From assembly GCF_026000575.1 (NCBI RefSeq), contig NZ_AP026910.1:124001-188000 (forward strand): a stretch of 64,000 nucleotides of DNA, written 5' to 3'. Below the pieces are notes generated by a model. It had not been told where the DNA came from. It saw nothing but the letters and a program-made list of their open reading frames with translations, and made no database searches. A program made the position numbers and the translations under genes. This document shows, one piece after another, positions 47,477-56,281 of this stretch; position 1 is the stretch's first letter, and every line of letters begins with the position of its first letter. The DNA is from Rhodoluna sp. KAS3 (GTDB lineage: Bacteria; Actinomycetota; Actinomycetes; Actinomycetales; Microbacteriaceae).

Positions 47477-48823
47477 ATGGCGAGACTCTTTGGCACCGAT
47501 GGTGTTCGAGGTCTCGCCAATCGTGATTTAACGGCACAACTTGCATTCGATCTAGCTCAGGCCGCCGCAATTGTGCTTGGCGAAGATGCTCGATCAAGAG
47601 GCATAAAGCCAAAAGCGGTTATTGGCCGCGACCCACGTATCTCAGGTGAGTTTCTAGCCGCCGCAATCTCAGCCGGTTTAGCTAGCTCGGGCGTAGACGT
47701 TTTTGATGCCGGCGTGCTGCCAACACCGGCAACCGCATTTTTGACCGCCGACCTCGACGCCGACTTTGGCGTCATGATCTCGGCCTCGCATAACCCGGCC
47801 CCAGATAACGGCATCAAGTTCTTCTCTCGTGGTGGGCACAAATTGCCCGATGAAGTTGAAGACAAAATTGAAGCCGCTATCGGTGCTGAAAAACTTGCCC
47901 CGCTAGGCGGCGCAGTTGGTCACGTACAGCGGTTTGCTGACGCCGAGGACCGCTACATTGTTCACCTGTTGCGTTCACTACCAAACCGCCTTGACGGCCT
48001 AACCGTGGTTGTTGACTGTGCTCACGGTGCAGCAGCGGGCGTATCGCCTCAGGTGTTCACCGATGCCGGCGCAAAGGTATTTGTTATCGGGGCAGAGCCA
48101 GACGGCAACAACATCAACCTTGGCTACGGTTCAACCCACATGTCTGCATTGCAGTCGGCTGTGCTCGAGCACGGCGCCGATTTTGGTGTGGCTCACGATG
48201 GAGATGCCGACCGCTGCTTGGCTGTTGATGCCAGCGGAGCGATTATCGACGGTGACCAGATCATGGCGATTTTGGCGCTATCTCTGAAGGAGCGCGGCCA
48301 ATTGGCCCGCAACACTTTGGTGGCCACCGTGATGAGTAACCTCGGCTTGAGAATTGCAATGCAAGAGAACAACATCGAGATGATTGAAACCGGAGTTGGT
48401 GACCGCTACGTTCTAGAAGCGATGCGCGACGGTGGTTACACCCTTGGTGGTGAGCAATCAGGGCATGTGATTTTTGCCCAGTATGCAACCACCGGTGACG
48501 GAATCCTGACCGGCCTAAAAATTGGCGCCGAGATGGCCCGCACTAAGAAATCTTTGGCGGAACTTGCTTCGGTCATGAATATCTATCCGCAGGTGCTGAT
48601 CAATGTGCCTGGAGTAGATAAAACTCGAGTCGAGACCGATGCTGAACTGCAGAAGGTAGTTGCCGAAGCCGAGGCCGATTTGCACGGTACCGGACGAGTT
48701 CTCTTGCGCGCCTCGGGCACCGAGCCATTGGTTCGCGTGATGGTCGAGGCTGCCGAAGCTGGCACCGCACAATCTTGGGCTGAACGTATTGCCCGCGTAG
48801 TCGAAAAGCAGCTGGCTCTCTAA
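47477..48823 (+). CDS. glmM: Phosphoglucosamine mutase
   Basis: This 448-residue enzyme converts glucosamine-6-phosphate to glucosamine-1-phosphate for UDP-GlcNAc and peptidoglycan. It starts [20 protein letters not shown]. The phosphoserine loop ISASHNP has Ser104, the Mg loop is DGDADRC, and the phosphate-binding [12 protein letters not shown] is intact. Its partner glmS lies 3 kb downstream. It ends against a long hairpin shared with the convergent rhodopsin gene. Confidence 0.97.
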   Translation: MARLFGTDGVRGLANRDLTAQLAFDLAQAAAIVLGEDARSRGIKPKAVIGRDPRISGEFLAAAISAGLASSGVDVFDAGVLPTPATAFLTADLDADFGVMISASHNPAPDNGIKFFSRGGHKLPDEVEDKIEAAIGAEKLAPLGGAVGHVQRFADAEDRYIVHLLRSLPNRLDGLTVVVDCAHGAAAGVSPQVFTDAGAKVFVIGAEPDGNNINLGYGSTHMSALQSAVLEHGADFGVAHDGDADRCLAVDASGAIIDGDQIMAILALSLKERGQLARNTLVATVMSNLGLRIAMQENNIEMIETGVGDRYVLEAMRDGGYTLGGEQSGHVIFAQYATTGDGILTGLKIGAEMARTKKSLAELASVMNIYPQVLINVPGVDKTRVETDAELQKVVAEAEADLHGTGRVLLRASGTEPLVRVMVEAAEAGTAQSWAERIARVVEKQLAL

Positions 48824-48834
48824 GACCTAGAAAC

Positions 48835-48873
48835 GATGATGGGTGGCTCACTTACTGTGAGCCACCCATCATC
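48835..48873. terminator. 17-bp hairpin between convergent glmM and rhodopsin genes
   Basis: GATGATGGGTGGCTCAC (48835-48851), loop TTACT, GTGAGCCACCCATCATC (48857-48873): a perfect 17-bp stem placed 12 nt from each gene. U-tracts are poor on both strands, but position and stability suit a bidirectional terminator. Confidence 0.85.
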
Positions 48874-48884
48874 TGTTTAGATGC

Positions 48885-49670
48885 TTATGCGTCTCTGAAT
48901 TCAGACTTGGCAAATTCTGCGTCGTCTTCTGCCGACTTTAGTCGGGCAATTGAGAAGATTACGAGGCCGAAGAGACACTTGGCTAGCACGTCTGCAATAG
49001 TGTAGCCAACCTCGCGGGCAACAAACTCATTGGCATCGAATCCAGTTGAGTTCATCGCAAGTATGAAGGTGATTGGGTAAACGCCCCAGGTTGCAATTAG
49101 CAAGAGTCGAACTAGCTTGACCTTCTTTTGAACAGCTGGAGATTGGCGTACCAAGCTCTTTCCCAACTCAATGAACAGTACGTACAGGATGTACAAGAAC
49201 GGAATCGTTGATAGGAGGCCCCACACTGACGGTGCGATTCCCCAAATGTCGAGCTTTGCATCGCCAGGGTATCCCAATACGATCATTGCCGTTGCCGCTG
49301 GAACCAAACGGTTGAGAATGGAGCTTTGAGCGGCCTTGGCCAAAGCCAAAACAGCGACCAATTCAACCAGTAGCAGGGGCACGGTGAGTAGCCAGTCGAC
49401 ATATCTGTAGCCCACGTTGTAGGCATCTGGGTTGTTCTCGGCACCAGCGAATGCATGGTTGAAATTGTCAAACATTCTGAAGTAGTGGTACGCGGCAATC
49501 GCCGTTACTGTTGCAGACACCATTACCGCCATGCGGTATCTCGGAAGTACGCGTTCGCGAGCGAAGAATAGGAAAATTGAGGTGAACAGCATCGCTGCTA
49601 GCCCCAAAGAGAGCATGTTGTAAACCAAGTTAAATTGGCCGTTGTCTAAGGTCTCAGACAATGTATACAT
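48885..49670 (-). CDS. Actinorhodopsin (light-driven proton pump)
   Basis: This 261-residue, seven-helix retinal protein starts at MYTLSETLDNGQFNLVYN, with GAAAGG 6 nt upstream; an in-frame ATG 84 nt earlier lacks such a site. The Schiff-base lysine is K231 (ADVLAKCLFG). The helix-C pump motif is D92-T96-E103 (VDWLLTVPLLLVE), giving proton acceptor and donor carboxylates, so outward proton pumping is expected. L100 at the tuning position indicates green-light absorption. H62 (YHYFRM) is the partner of the acceptor Asp. G151 (VWGLLSTIPF) may be the helix-5 glycine that allows binding of a carotenoid antenna, as in xanthorhodopsin; this is inferred from alignment by eye. Upstream on the same strand are a tocopherol-cyclase-like gene and coaA. 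Confidence 0.96.
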   Translation of the reverse strand: MYTLSETLDNGQFNLVYNMLSLGLAAMLFTSIFLFFARERVLPRYRMAVMVSATVTAIAAYHYFRMFDNFNHAFAGAENNPDAYNVGYRYVDWLLTVPLLLVELVAVLALAKAAQSSILNRLVPAATAMIVLGYPGDAKLDIWGIAPSVWGLLSTIPFLYILYVLFIELGKSLVRQSPAVQKKVKLVRLLLIATWGVYPITFILAMNSTGFDANEFVAREVGYTIADVLAKCLFGLVIFSIARLKSAEDDAEFAKSEFRDA

Positions 49671-49839
49671 TTGTAGCCTTTCAATAGATGTACTTTTAGA
49701 AGTCATCGTTTGCATCGTCGGTGCCAAGGTTTTGAAGCACCTGGCGACACCCATACGATTGGCTCCTCAGAGGTAACCGAGCAGGAGTCTGAGAAAGTCC
49801 TGAGCGTTATAACGACTTGGTCACGTATTTGGTTGCACT

Positions 49840-50841
49840 CTATGTGCGACTACCAAGAAGTTTTTGGATATCACCAAAGACCTCCAAGCCGGCACAGGTT
49901 CCGCGCCCCTCATACAAAACTGATCCGTCAGCGCCTATGTGCTTGAGCTCGATCACTGCATCTAGAGTTTCTTCAACCCGCTGGTACATGGCCGACCTAA
50001 GCGGTGCGTGAAGCAGCCCGCCCCTGACCCGCGCAGCCCTAATTTCAAGGGTTCCATCTGGTCCGGTGAGCGACCAGGTGACGTGTGAGTCATCGATGTT
50101 CAAAAGGGATTCTTTGGAGCCGTTGTAGGTGGCCCAACGATGCAGTTTGCCCGAATGTTTGAAGCCGATGATGAAACCGCGGAACGAGCTGGCCAACCAA
50201 GGGATTAGGGCCACTGATGCCACCAGTGAGGCATCGGCCGCACCCTCAAAATGATTTGAGGCCATCCACACGTAACCGGCGGGGAAGGATTTTCCCCAGT
50301 CTTTTTCGATGTAACCTCGGCCACCCGATAGATCTACTTGCTTGCCCTCAATCTCAAGTACGCCACCAAGGCTGTGGCCAAAACTAACCACACCGTGAAA
50401 ACACTCCATGAGTGGAACCATGCCGTACCAACCCATGATTCCTGGTTCGCGCAGGGTCACCGGCCACGGATCTAGGGGAGTCGTGTACCTGACCTGCCCG
50501 CGCAATTGTGGTAGGTCAAGAACTGCACCTGAGACATTGAAGGTGTTGTTGCCAATCTTGACTTCAAATTTATCCGTGGCTGCGTAAAAGGCATCGGTGT
50601 TGAATTTATGAAACCAAGACCGGCCGGTAAGGCCATCGAGTACCTGAATAAACGCCTGGTTTTCATCAGGGCTAGAGCCGCGCTGGCCGCGAAAGATGCC
50701 GGGTATTACCGCCCACCTTTGGGACTGGTCGGCGCTGATAATTTTGATGTACCAGCCCTCAAAAAACAGGTTGTTTTTGCCGGTTCCGTGAAAAGCCTCA
50801 GGGTGCATTACCCCCTGTATGAAAGCACCGATACTCTGCAT
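49840..50841 (-). CDS. Tocopherol-cyclase-family (lipocalin-like) protein
   Basis: This 333-residue protein has motifs NLFFEGWYIKIISADQS and GWYGMVPLMECFHGVVSF then GYIEKDWGKSFPAGYVWMAS. These are characteristic of the tocopherol cyclase/CrtC-like superfamily, which binds prenyl-quinols, carotenoids or other lipids in a lipocalin-like barrel. In plants and cyanobacteria the family closes the tocopherol ring; the bacterial members are mostly uncharacterised. There is no signal peptide. It is 30 nt downstream of coaA and 169 nt upstream of the actinorhodopsin gene on the same strand. A role in retinal/carotenoid or quinone chemistry is therefore tempting but unproven. No other tocopherol pathway gene is in the window. 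Confidence 0.8.
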   Translation of the reverse strand: MQSIGAFIQGVMHPEAFHGTGKNNLFFEGWYIKIISADQSQRWAVIPGIFRGQRGSSPDENQAFIQVLDGLTGRSWFHKFNTDAFYAATDKFEVKIGNNTFNVSGAVLDLPQLRGQVRYTTPLDPWPVTLREPGIMGWYGMVPLMECFHGVVSFGHSLGGVLEIEGKQVDLSGGRGYIEKDWGKSFPAGYVWMASNHFEGAADASLVASVALIPWLASSFRGFIIGFKHSGKLHRWATYNGSKESLLNIDDSHVTWSLTGPDGTLEIRAARVRGGLLHAPLRSAMYQRVEETLDAVIELKHIGADGSVLYEGRGTCAGLEVFGDIQKLLGSRT

Positions 50842-50871
50842 GCCTTCACACTACGCCCAAAACCGGGGGGT

Positions 50872-51801
50872 TTAGAGCTTGCGCAGCAGAACGCGCTCAA
50901 CCTGGTGGTTGGAGCCCTTTTGCAGAACGAGAGTTGCGCGCGAACGGGTTGGCAAGATGTTCTCAACCAGGTTTGGCAAGTTGATTGTCGACCAGATTTC
51001 GTTGGCACGGGCAAGCGCCTTTTCAACATCCATCTCGGCATAGCGGTGAAAATATGAGGCTGGGTTGGTAAAGGCCGATTCACGCAATTTGTAGAAGCGG
51101 TTCAAGAACCATTCGGTGATGTTTTCGGTGGCTGCATCCAAGTAAATTTTGAAGTCAAAAAAGTCACTCAGAGCCACATCTTGGCCGGTGCCCGGTGACT
51201 GAAGAACGTTCAAACCCTCGATGATCAGTACATCTGGTCGAGTTACAGTAGCGGTCTCACCCGGCACAATGTTGTAACTCAGGTGTGAGTAAACCGGCGC
51301 TGTGGTTTCGGCCGCACCGCTCTTGATGTCGGCTACAAACTTGAGCAGGGCAAGGCGGTCATAGGACTCCGGAAACCCCTTGCGGTGCATGATCCCGCGC
51401 TTCTCCAGCTCTTCGTTCGGGTACAGAAATCCATCGGTGGTGATGAGCTCAACCTGCGGGGTGCCGTCCCAGCGGCTCAGCAACTCTTTGAGCAAACGTG
51501 AAACGGTTGACTTGCCAACTGCCACAGAACCGGCAACGCCGATGATGAAAGGCACACGACCCGATTGGCTGCCCAGAAAGTTTGAGGTGGCTTGGTGAAG
51601 CTTTTGGTGCTCAGCCACGTAGAGGTTTAGCAATCTGCTGAGCGGAAGGTAGACGTCCTTGACTTCTTTGATATCCAAGAAGTCACCAAGGCCCCGGATT
51701 TGCTGAATTTCGGCCTCAGTTAGGGGGAGGTCGGTGGTATTTCCGAGTTCTGCCCAGTCGGCTCGAGAAATCTCATTGAAAGGGCTCAGCGCATCGCTCA
51801 C
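50872..51801 (-). CDS. coaA: Type I pantothenate kinase
   Basis: This 309-residue enzyme does the first step of coenzyme A synthesis. Walker A is GVAGSVAVGKSTVSRLL, and the helical lead and the pantothenate-binding end (SYFHRYAEMDVEKALA then RANEIWSTINLPNL) are intact. It starts at GTG 51801; a CAGAAT box lies 8 nt upstream, and the divergent glmS starts only 30 nt away, so both are probably leaderless. Confidence 0.95.
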   Translation of the reverse strand: MSDALSPFNEISRADWAELGNTTDLPLTEAEIQQIRGLGDFLDIKEVKDVYLPLSRLLNLYVAEHQKLHQATSNFLGSQSGRVPFIIGVAGSVAVGKSTVSRLLKELLSRWDGTPQVELITTDGFLYPNEELEKRGIMHRKGFPESYDRLALLKFVADIKSGAAETTAPVYSHLSYNIVPGETATVTRPDVLIIEGLNVLQSPGTGQDVALSDFFDFKIYLDAATENITEWFLNRFYKLRESAFTNPASYFHRYAEMDVEKALARANEIWSTINLPNLVENILPTRSRATLVLQKGSNHQVERVLLRKL

Positions 51802-51818
51802 AAAGAGCCATTCTGCCG

Positions 51819-51824
51819 TAAATT
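51819..51824 (+). promoter_or_regulatory. Leaderless -10 box of glmS
   Basis: TAAATT ends 7 nt before the glmS ATG inside the 30-nt divergent gap with coaA. No Shine-Dalgarno sequence is present. Confidence 0.45.
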
Positions 51825-51831
51825 AGAAGCC

Positions 51832-53688
51832 ATGTGTGGAATCGTCGGTTACGTAGGCCCAAAATCAACTCTGGATGTGCTTCTAGGTGGCCTTCGTCGA
51901 CTTGAATACCGCGGTTACGACTCAGCTGGAGTATCGGTGGTCACCAACGGTGGCAGCCTTGAAACCCGTAAAAAAGCTGGCAAGTTGGACAACCTGGTTT
52001 CAGAAATCACCAACCACCCGGTTGCTGACTCTCACATTGGTATTGGCCACACTCGCTGGGCAACGCACGGTGCGCCAACTGACGGCAACGCACACCCACA
52101 CCTTGGTGGCACAACCAGCAAACTGGCCCTGATACACAATGGAATCATCGAAAACTTCTCGGCTCTGAAGGCAGAGCTTTTGGCTGAGGGAACCCGCTTT
52201 GCCAGCGAGACCGACTCTGAAGTGGCAGCTCACCTGATTGCCCGTGAGTTTGAAAAGACCAACGACCTGCCGACCGCGTTTGCCAACGTAGTCAACCGCC
52301 TTCACGGCGCATTCACCATCTTGGTAATTCATGAGGATCAGCCAGATGTGGTTTTGGCAGCTCGCCGCAACGCACCGTTGGTCATTGGCCTGGGCGATGG
52401 CGAGAACTTTTTGGGTTCTGACGTTGCCGCATTCGTCGAGCACACCAAGCGCGCCATTTCGGTGGGCCAGGATGAAATCGTCATCTTGCGCGCCGACTCG
52501 GTCGAAGTGCGTACCTTTGACGGTACACCGGTTGAGCCAATCGAATTCACTGTTGACTGGGATGCCTCGGCAGCCAGCAAGGGTGGCTGGTCAAGCTTTA
52601 TGGCCAAAGAGATTGCCGACCAGCCTCAGGCAGTTGCCGACACTCTCATGGGTCGTTTGGCCTCTGATGGTTCGGTGACCCTGTCTGAAATCGATGGACT
52701 TTCAGAACAGGACATCCTGGCAATTGATCGCATCATCATGGTGGCCTGCGGTACCGCAGCGTATGCCTGCGATGTTGCCAAGTACGCCATCGAGAAATTT
52801 TCAAGAATTCCGGTACAGGTTGAGCTCTCTCACGAATTCCGCTACCGCGACCCAATCGTGACCCCAAACACCTTGATTGTTGCCGTGAGCCAGTCGGGCG
52901 AGACCATGGATACCCTGATGGCAACCCGATACGCCAAAGAAGCTGGCGCCAAAGTGCTGGCCATTTGCAACACTCAGGGTGCAACCCTGGCCCGTGAATC
53001 TGACGCAGTTATTTACACCCACGCAGGCCCAGAGGTGGCGGTTGCTTCGACCAAGGCACTCGTTGCGCAAATCACCGCCGGGTACCTCTTGGCGCTATTT
53101 TTGGCTGCCGGCCGCGGGGCAACTCCAAAGGCTGAACTGGCGCGACTTGGCCAGGAACTTTTGAAGATGCCGGCTAACGTAACCCAGGTACTTGAGCGTC
53201 TCGACCCAATCCGTGAACTTGCCAAGCAAATGGCAGAGGCTAAATCTGTGCTGTTCTTGGGCCGAAATGTTGGGTTCCCGATTGCCATGGAAGGCGCGCT
53301 AAAGCTTAAGGAATTGGCCTACATTCACGCCGAAGGTTTTGCCGCTGGTGAACTGAAGCACGGCCCAATTGCCTTGATTGAGGAGGGGCAGCCGGTATTT
53401 GTAATTGTGCCAAGCCCGCATGATGCTGACAGTTTGCACCCGAAGGTTATCTCTAACATCCAAGAGATTCGTGCCCGAGGTGCACAGGTGATTGCCATTG
53501 CCGAAGAGGGTGACACTGAGGTTGGCAACTTTGCCGAGCACGTAACTTTTGTGCCTTCCTGCGAAAACATTTTCTCGGCAATTCTTAACGTCATTCCGCT
53601 TCAGACATTTGCACTCGAGTTGTCACAGGCCAAGGGGCTTGATGTAGATCAGCCTCGAAACCTGGCCAAGTCAGTAACCGTCGAATAA
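51832..53688 (+). CDS. glmS: Glutamine-fructose-6-phosphate aminotransferase
   Basis: This 618-residue enzyme makes glucosamine-6-phosphate, the committed step to UDP-GlcNAc. The N-terminal glutaminase nucleophile is Cys2 (MCGIVGYVG). Two SIS domains (about 285-420 and 455-600) carry AVSQSGETMDT and the C-terminal KSVTVE. No glmS ribozyme fits in the 30-nt upstream gap. acpS starts immediately after the stop. Confidence 0.97.
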   Translation: MCGIVGYVGPKSTLDVLLGGLRRLEYRGYDSAGVSVVTNGGSLETRKKAGKLDNLVSEITNHPVADSHIGIGHTRWATHGAPTDGNAHPHLGGTTSKLALIHNGIIENFSALKAELLAEGTRFASETDSEVAAHLIAREFEKTNDLPTAFANVVNRLHGAFTILVIHEDQPDVVLAARRNAPLVIGLGDGENFLGSDVAAFVEHTKRAISVGQDEIVILRADSVEVRTFDGTPVEPIEFTVDWDASAASKGGWSSFMAKEIADQPQAVADTLMGRLASDGSVTLSEIDGLSEQDILAIDRIIMVACGTAAYACDVAKYAIEKFSRIPVQVELSHEFRYRDPIVTPNTLIVAVSQSGETMDTLMATRYAKEAGAKVLAICNTQGATLARESDAVIYTHAGPEVAVASTKALVAQITAGYLLALFLAAGRGATPKAELARLGQELLKMPANVTQVLERLDPIRELAKQMAEAKSVLFLGRNVGFPIAMEGALKLKELAYIHAEGFAAGELKHGPIALIEEGQPVFVIVPSPHDADSLHPKVISNIQEIRARGAQVIAIAEEGDTEVGNFAEHVTFVPSCENIFSAILNVIPLQTFALELSQAKGLDVDQPRNLAKSVTVE

Positions 53689-54048
53689 ATGATTATCGGT
53701 GTTGGTGTAGATACGGTTCAGCTGAGCCGGTTTGAGGCAAAACTAACCGAGACCCCGCGACTCAAAGATCGACTGTTTTTAGACATCGAAACTATTGATG
53801 CAAGCATCAAAACTCTGGCCGGACGGTTTGCTGCCAAAGAGGCTGTTATCAAAGCCTTGAGCGGAGCGCCCGGAATTGAGTGGCACGGCATTGAGGTGGG
53901 TAAAGAATCTACCGGTAAGCCGGTGATTTGGCTGCACGGCGAAACAGCTAGTGTGGCACTTAGGGCAGGCGTGAGAAAATTGCACCTGTCGATTAGCCAC
54001 GACGGAGATGTTGCCGTGGCCTTTGTAGTTGCCGAAGGAGGTCTTTGA
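53689..54048 (+). CDS. acpS: Holo-ACP synthase
   Basis: This 119-residue enzyme attaches 4'-phosphopantetheine from CoA to acyl carrier protein. It starts MIIGVGVDTVQLSRFEAKL. The Mg site GVD and the FAAKEAVIKAL motif, with its catalytic Glu and Lys, are intact. It directly abuts glmS and overlaps alr. Confidence 0.94.
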   Translation: MIIGVGVDTVQLSRFEAKLTETPRLKDRLFLDIETIDASIKTLAGRFAAKEAVIKALSGAPGIEWHGIEVGKESTGKPVIWLHGETASVALRAGVRKLHLSISHDGDVAVAFVVAEGGL

Positions 54049-55160
54049 TGCGCGAGTTGTTGATTGACCTCGATGCGGTGGCCACCAACCTAAAGACTAT
54101 GAAGGCCCGCGTTGGCCAGGCCATGGTCATGGGCGTTGTGAAGGCTGATGCCTACGGGCACGGCATGATTCCGGTGGCTCGCAAACTCGAGGCGGCCGGC
54201 GTTGATTACCTTGGCGTTGCCGATGTCAGTGAAGCCCTTGAGCTTCGTGATGCTGGAATTGATTTGCCGATTTTGGCCTGGCTTCACGACCCACGCGAGA
54301 CGTTTGTACGTGCGGTGGCTGCCGGAATTGAGTTGGGCGTTGCCAACGTTGAGCAGCTGGAGCGGGTGGCCAAAGCTGCCGAACACCTTGGTCGCGTTGC
54401 CCGCGTTCACCTCAAGGTTGATACCGGTCTGGGACGCAACGGCGCGAGTGCTGCTGAATGGCCATCGGTGTTAAAAACTGCACACGGATTAGTGGCAGAG
54501 GGCTTTATTCAGGTGGTCGCGATTTTTAGTCACCTGTCATGCACCAGCGAAGCCGACGACCTGCTGCAAATCGAGCGGTTTGAATCTGCCTGCCAAGCGG
54601 CCCGAGATGCCCAAATTGATTTCGAGCTGCGGCACCTAACTGCCTCTGACGGCTCGCTGCGTTACCCGCAGGCTCACTACGAAATGGTTCGTCTCGGCAT
54701 TGCGCTTTATGGGCTATCGCCGTTTACCGAAAACCACTCTTCAGACTTTGGGTTGGTGCCGGCAATGACCGCAACCGCTTTGGTAACCCAGGTCAAGCGC
54801 GTTGAGGCGGGTCACGGTGTGAGCTATGGGTATTTGCACCGAACTCAGGCTGAGAGCACCTTGGCTCTAGTGCCAGTTGGTTATGCCGAGGGTCTGCCGC
54901 GAAATGCCAGCGGGCGTGCACAGGTTTCAATCAACGGCAAGAACTACCCAATCAGCAGTCGAATTGCCATGGATCAATTTGTCTTGGATGTCGGCGACGA
55001 TCAGATTGCTGAAGGCGACACCGTAACTATTTTTGGTGACCCGGCTGCTGGCGTGCCTTCTGCTGATGACTTGGCCGTTGCCGCTGACACTATCAACTAC
55101 GAAATTGTTACCCGCATCGGTGGACGCTTCAAGCGCCACTACCTAGGTGAAGAAGTTTAG
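54048..55160 (+). CDS. alr: Alanine racemase
   Basis: This 370-residue PLP enzyme makes D-alanine for peptidoglycan. The PLP lysine is K32 (VMGVVKADAYGHG), and the C-terminal catalytic tyrosine region is VKRVEAGHGVSYGYLH. The ATG at 54048 overlaps the acpS TGA; a TTG one codon earlier is less likely. tsaE starts on the next base after the stop. Confidence 0.96.
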   Translation: MRELLIDLDAVATNLKTMKARVGQAMVMGVVKADAYGHGMIPVARKLEAAGVDYLGVADVSEALELRDAGIDLPILAWLHDPRETFVRAVAAGIELGVANVEQLERVAKAAEHLGRVARVHLKVDTGLGRNGASAAEWPSVLKTAHGLVAEGFIQVVAIFSHLSCTSEADDLLQIERFESACQAARDAQIDFELRHLTASDGSLRYPQAHYEMVRLGIALYGLSPFTENHSSDFGLVPAMTATALVTQVKRVEAGHGVSYGYLHRTQAESTLALVPVGYAEGLPRNASGRAQVSINGKNYPISSRIAMDQFVLDVGDDQIAEGDTVTIFGDPAAGVPSADDLAVAADTINYEIVTRIGGRFKRHYLGEEV

Positions 55161-55625
55161 ATGGCCAAGGTTCTGGCCAAACTAACCATCGAAACCCCAG
55201 AAGAAATGCACGAACTGGGGCTGCGCTTGGCTGCCCTTTTTCAAGCCGGCGACCTCATTCTGCTAACCGGCCCCCTCGGTGCCGGCAAGACCACACTCAC
55301 TCGCGGAATCGGTGAGGCCTTGGGCGCCATCGGAAATGTCTCGAGCCCAACTTTCGTTTTGGCTCGAACCCACTCCTGTGGCGAGGGTCGGCCAGCCTTG
55401 GTGCACGTCGACGCCTACCGCCTATCGAGCGCTGCCGAACTCGATGACTTGGATATCGATTTTCCTAATTCCATAACCATCGTGGAGTGGGGCAAAGGGC
55501 TTACCGACGGCATCACCGATGACTGGCTTGAAATTGAAATTGAGCGTGATCACACCGGAGAGTCCGAGATTCGTGAGCTGGTTTTGACCGGATATGGCGA
55601 GCGTTGGGCGGGTGTGAAGTTCTAG
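55161..55625 (+). CDS. tsaE: tRNA t6A synthesis ATPase TsaE
   Basis: This 154-residue P-loop protein has Walker A GPLGAGKTTLTRGIG and the SSPTFVLA segment. It supports the TsaB-TsaD complex that makes N6-threonylcarbamoyladenosine at tRNA position 37. There is no gap after alr. Its stop overlaps the GTG start of tsaB. Confidence 0.95.
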   Translation: MAKVLAKLTIETPEEMHELGLRLAALFQAGDLILLTGPLGAGKTTLTRGIGEALGAIGNVSSPTFVLARTHSCGEGRPALVHVDAYRLSSAAELDDLDIDFPNSITIVEWGKGLTDGITDDWLEIEIERDHTGESEIRELVLTGYGERWAGVKF

Positions 55626-56281
55626 TGGGTTACCAACTGATCATTGACACCTCCGCCGGAACCTCGGTTGCCCTAACTCGCGCCGGTGCGCCCATCGCCG
55701 AGTACAACGACTCCAGCAACATGAAGCACGCCGAGGGCATCGGTGCTGCTATTGCTGACGTGCTGGCACAGGGTGGCGTAAATGCCAAGGACGTGGCCAC
55801 GGTTGTTGTTGGGCGAGGGCCGGCGCCATTCACCGGCTTGCGGGTTGGAATTGCCGCGGCCATGATGTTTGCCGAGGGCGCCGGGGCCAAGCTGTTTGGC
55901 GTGGTTAGCCTTGACGCAATTGCTTTGGAAGCACTGAATGATGAGGCAATTGCCGCTCAGGTTGCCGCGGGTGTACCGCTGTTGGTTACTGCCGATGCCC
56001 GCCGCCAAGAGGTCTACTGGGGTCTGTACTCCGGGGTTTCAAAATCGGGGGCACCAATCTGTATAGAAGGGCCGGGGGTAATCAAGCCGGCCGCGCTCGC
56101 CGAATTAATGCAGCAGCGTGGTGTCCAACCAATTGAGGTTAGCTCTACGGTTTTTGCAACCCGCCTAAGCCAGGTGTTTGACGCACAGGTTATTGACGGC
56201 ACAGCCAGCCAGGATGTTTCGGCGCTATATCTTCGTGAGCCGGATGCGGTGCCTTCACCGGGTAAGAAGGTAAGCGGATGA
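55625..56281 (+). CDS. tsaB: tRNA t6A synthesis protein TsaB
   Basis: This 218-residue ASKHA-fold protein starts at GTG 55625, giving [20 protein letters not shown], the family's normal start. An earlier TTG at 55604 adds 7 unrelated residues. The [17 protein letters not shown] motif is present. It is the scaffold partner of TsaD and TsaE. It overlaps the fused rimI-tsaD gene by ATGA. Confidence 0.94.
   Translation: MGYQLIIDTSAGTSVALTRAGAPIAEYNDSSNMKHAEGIGAAIADVLAQGGVNAKDVATVVVGRGPAPFTGLRVGIAAAMMFAEGAGAKLFGVVSLDAIALEALNDEAIAAQVAAGVPLLVTADARRQEVYWGLYSGVSKSGAPICIEGPGVIKPAALAELMQQRGVQPIEVSSTVFATRLSQVFDAQVIDGTASQDVSALYLREPDAVPSPGKKVSG

Noticed and set aside
48835-48873. REP-like or mobile palindrome
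   Set aside because: A single copy exactly between two convergent genes is better explained as a bidirectional terminator.
51802-51831. glmS ribozyme or riboswitch
   Set aside because: The gap to coaA is only 30 nt, far too short for the ribozyme.
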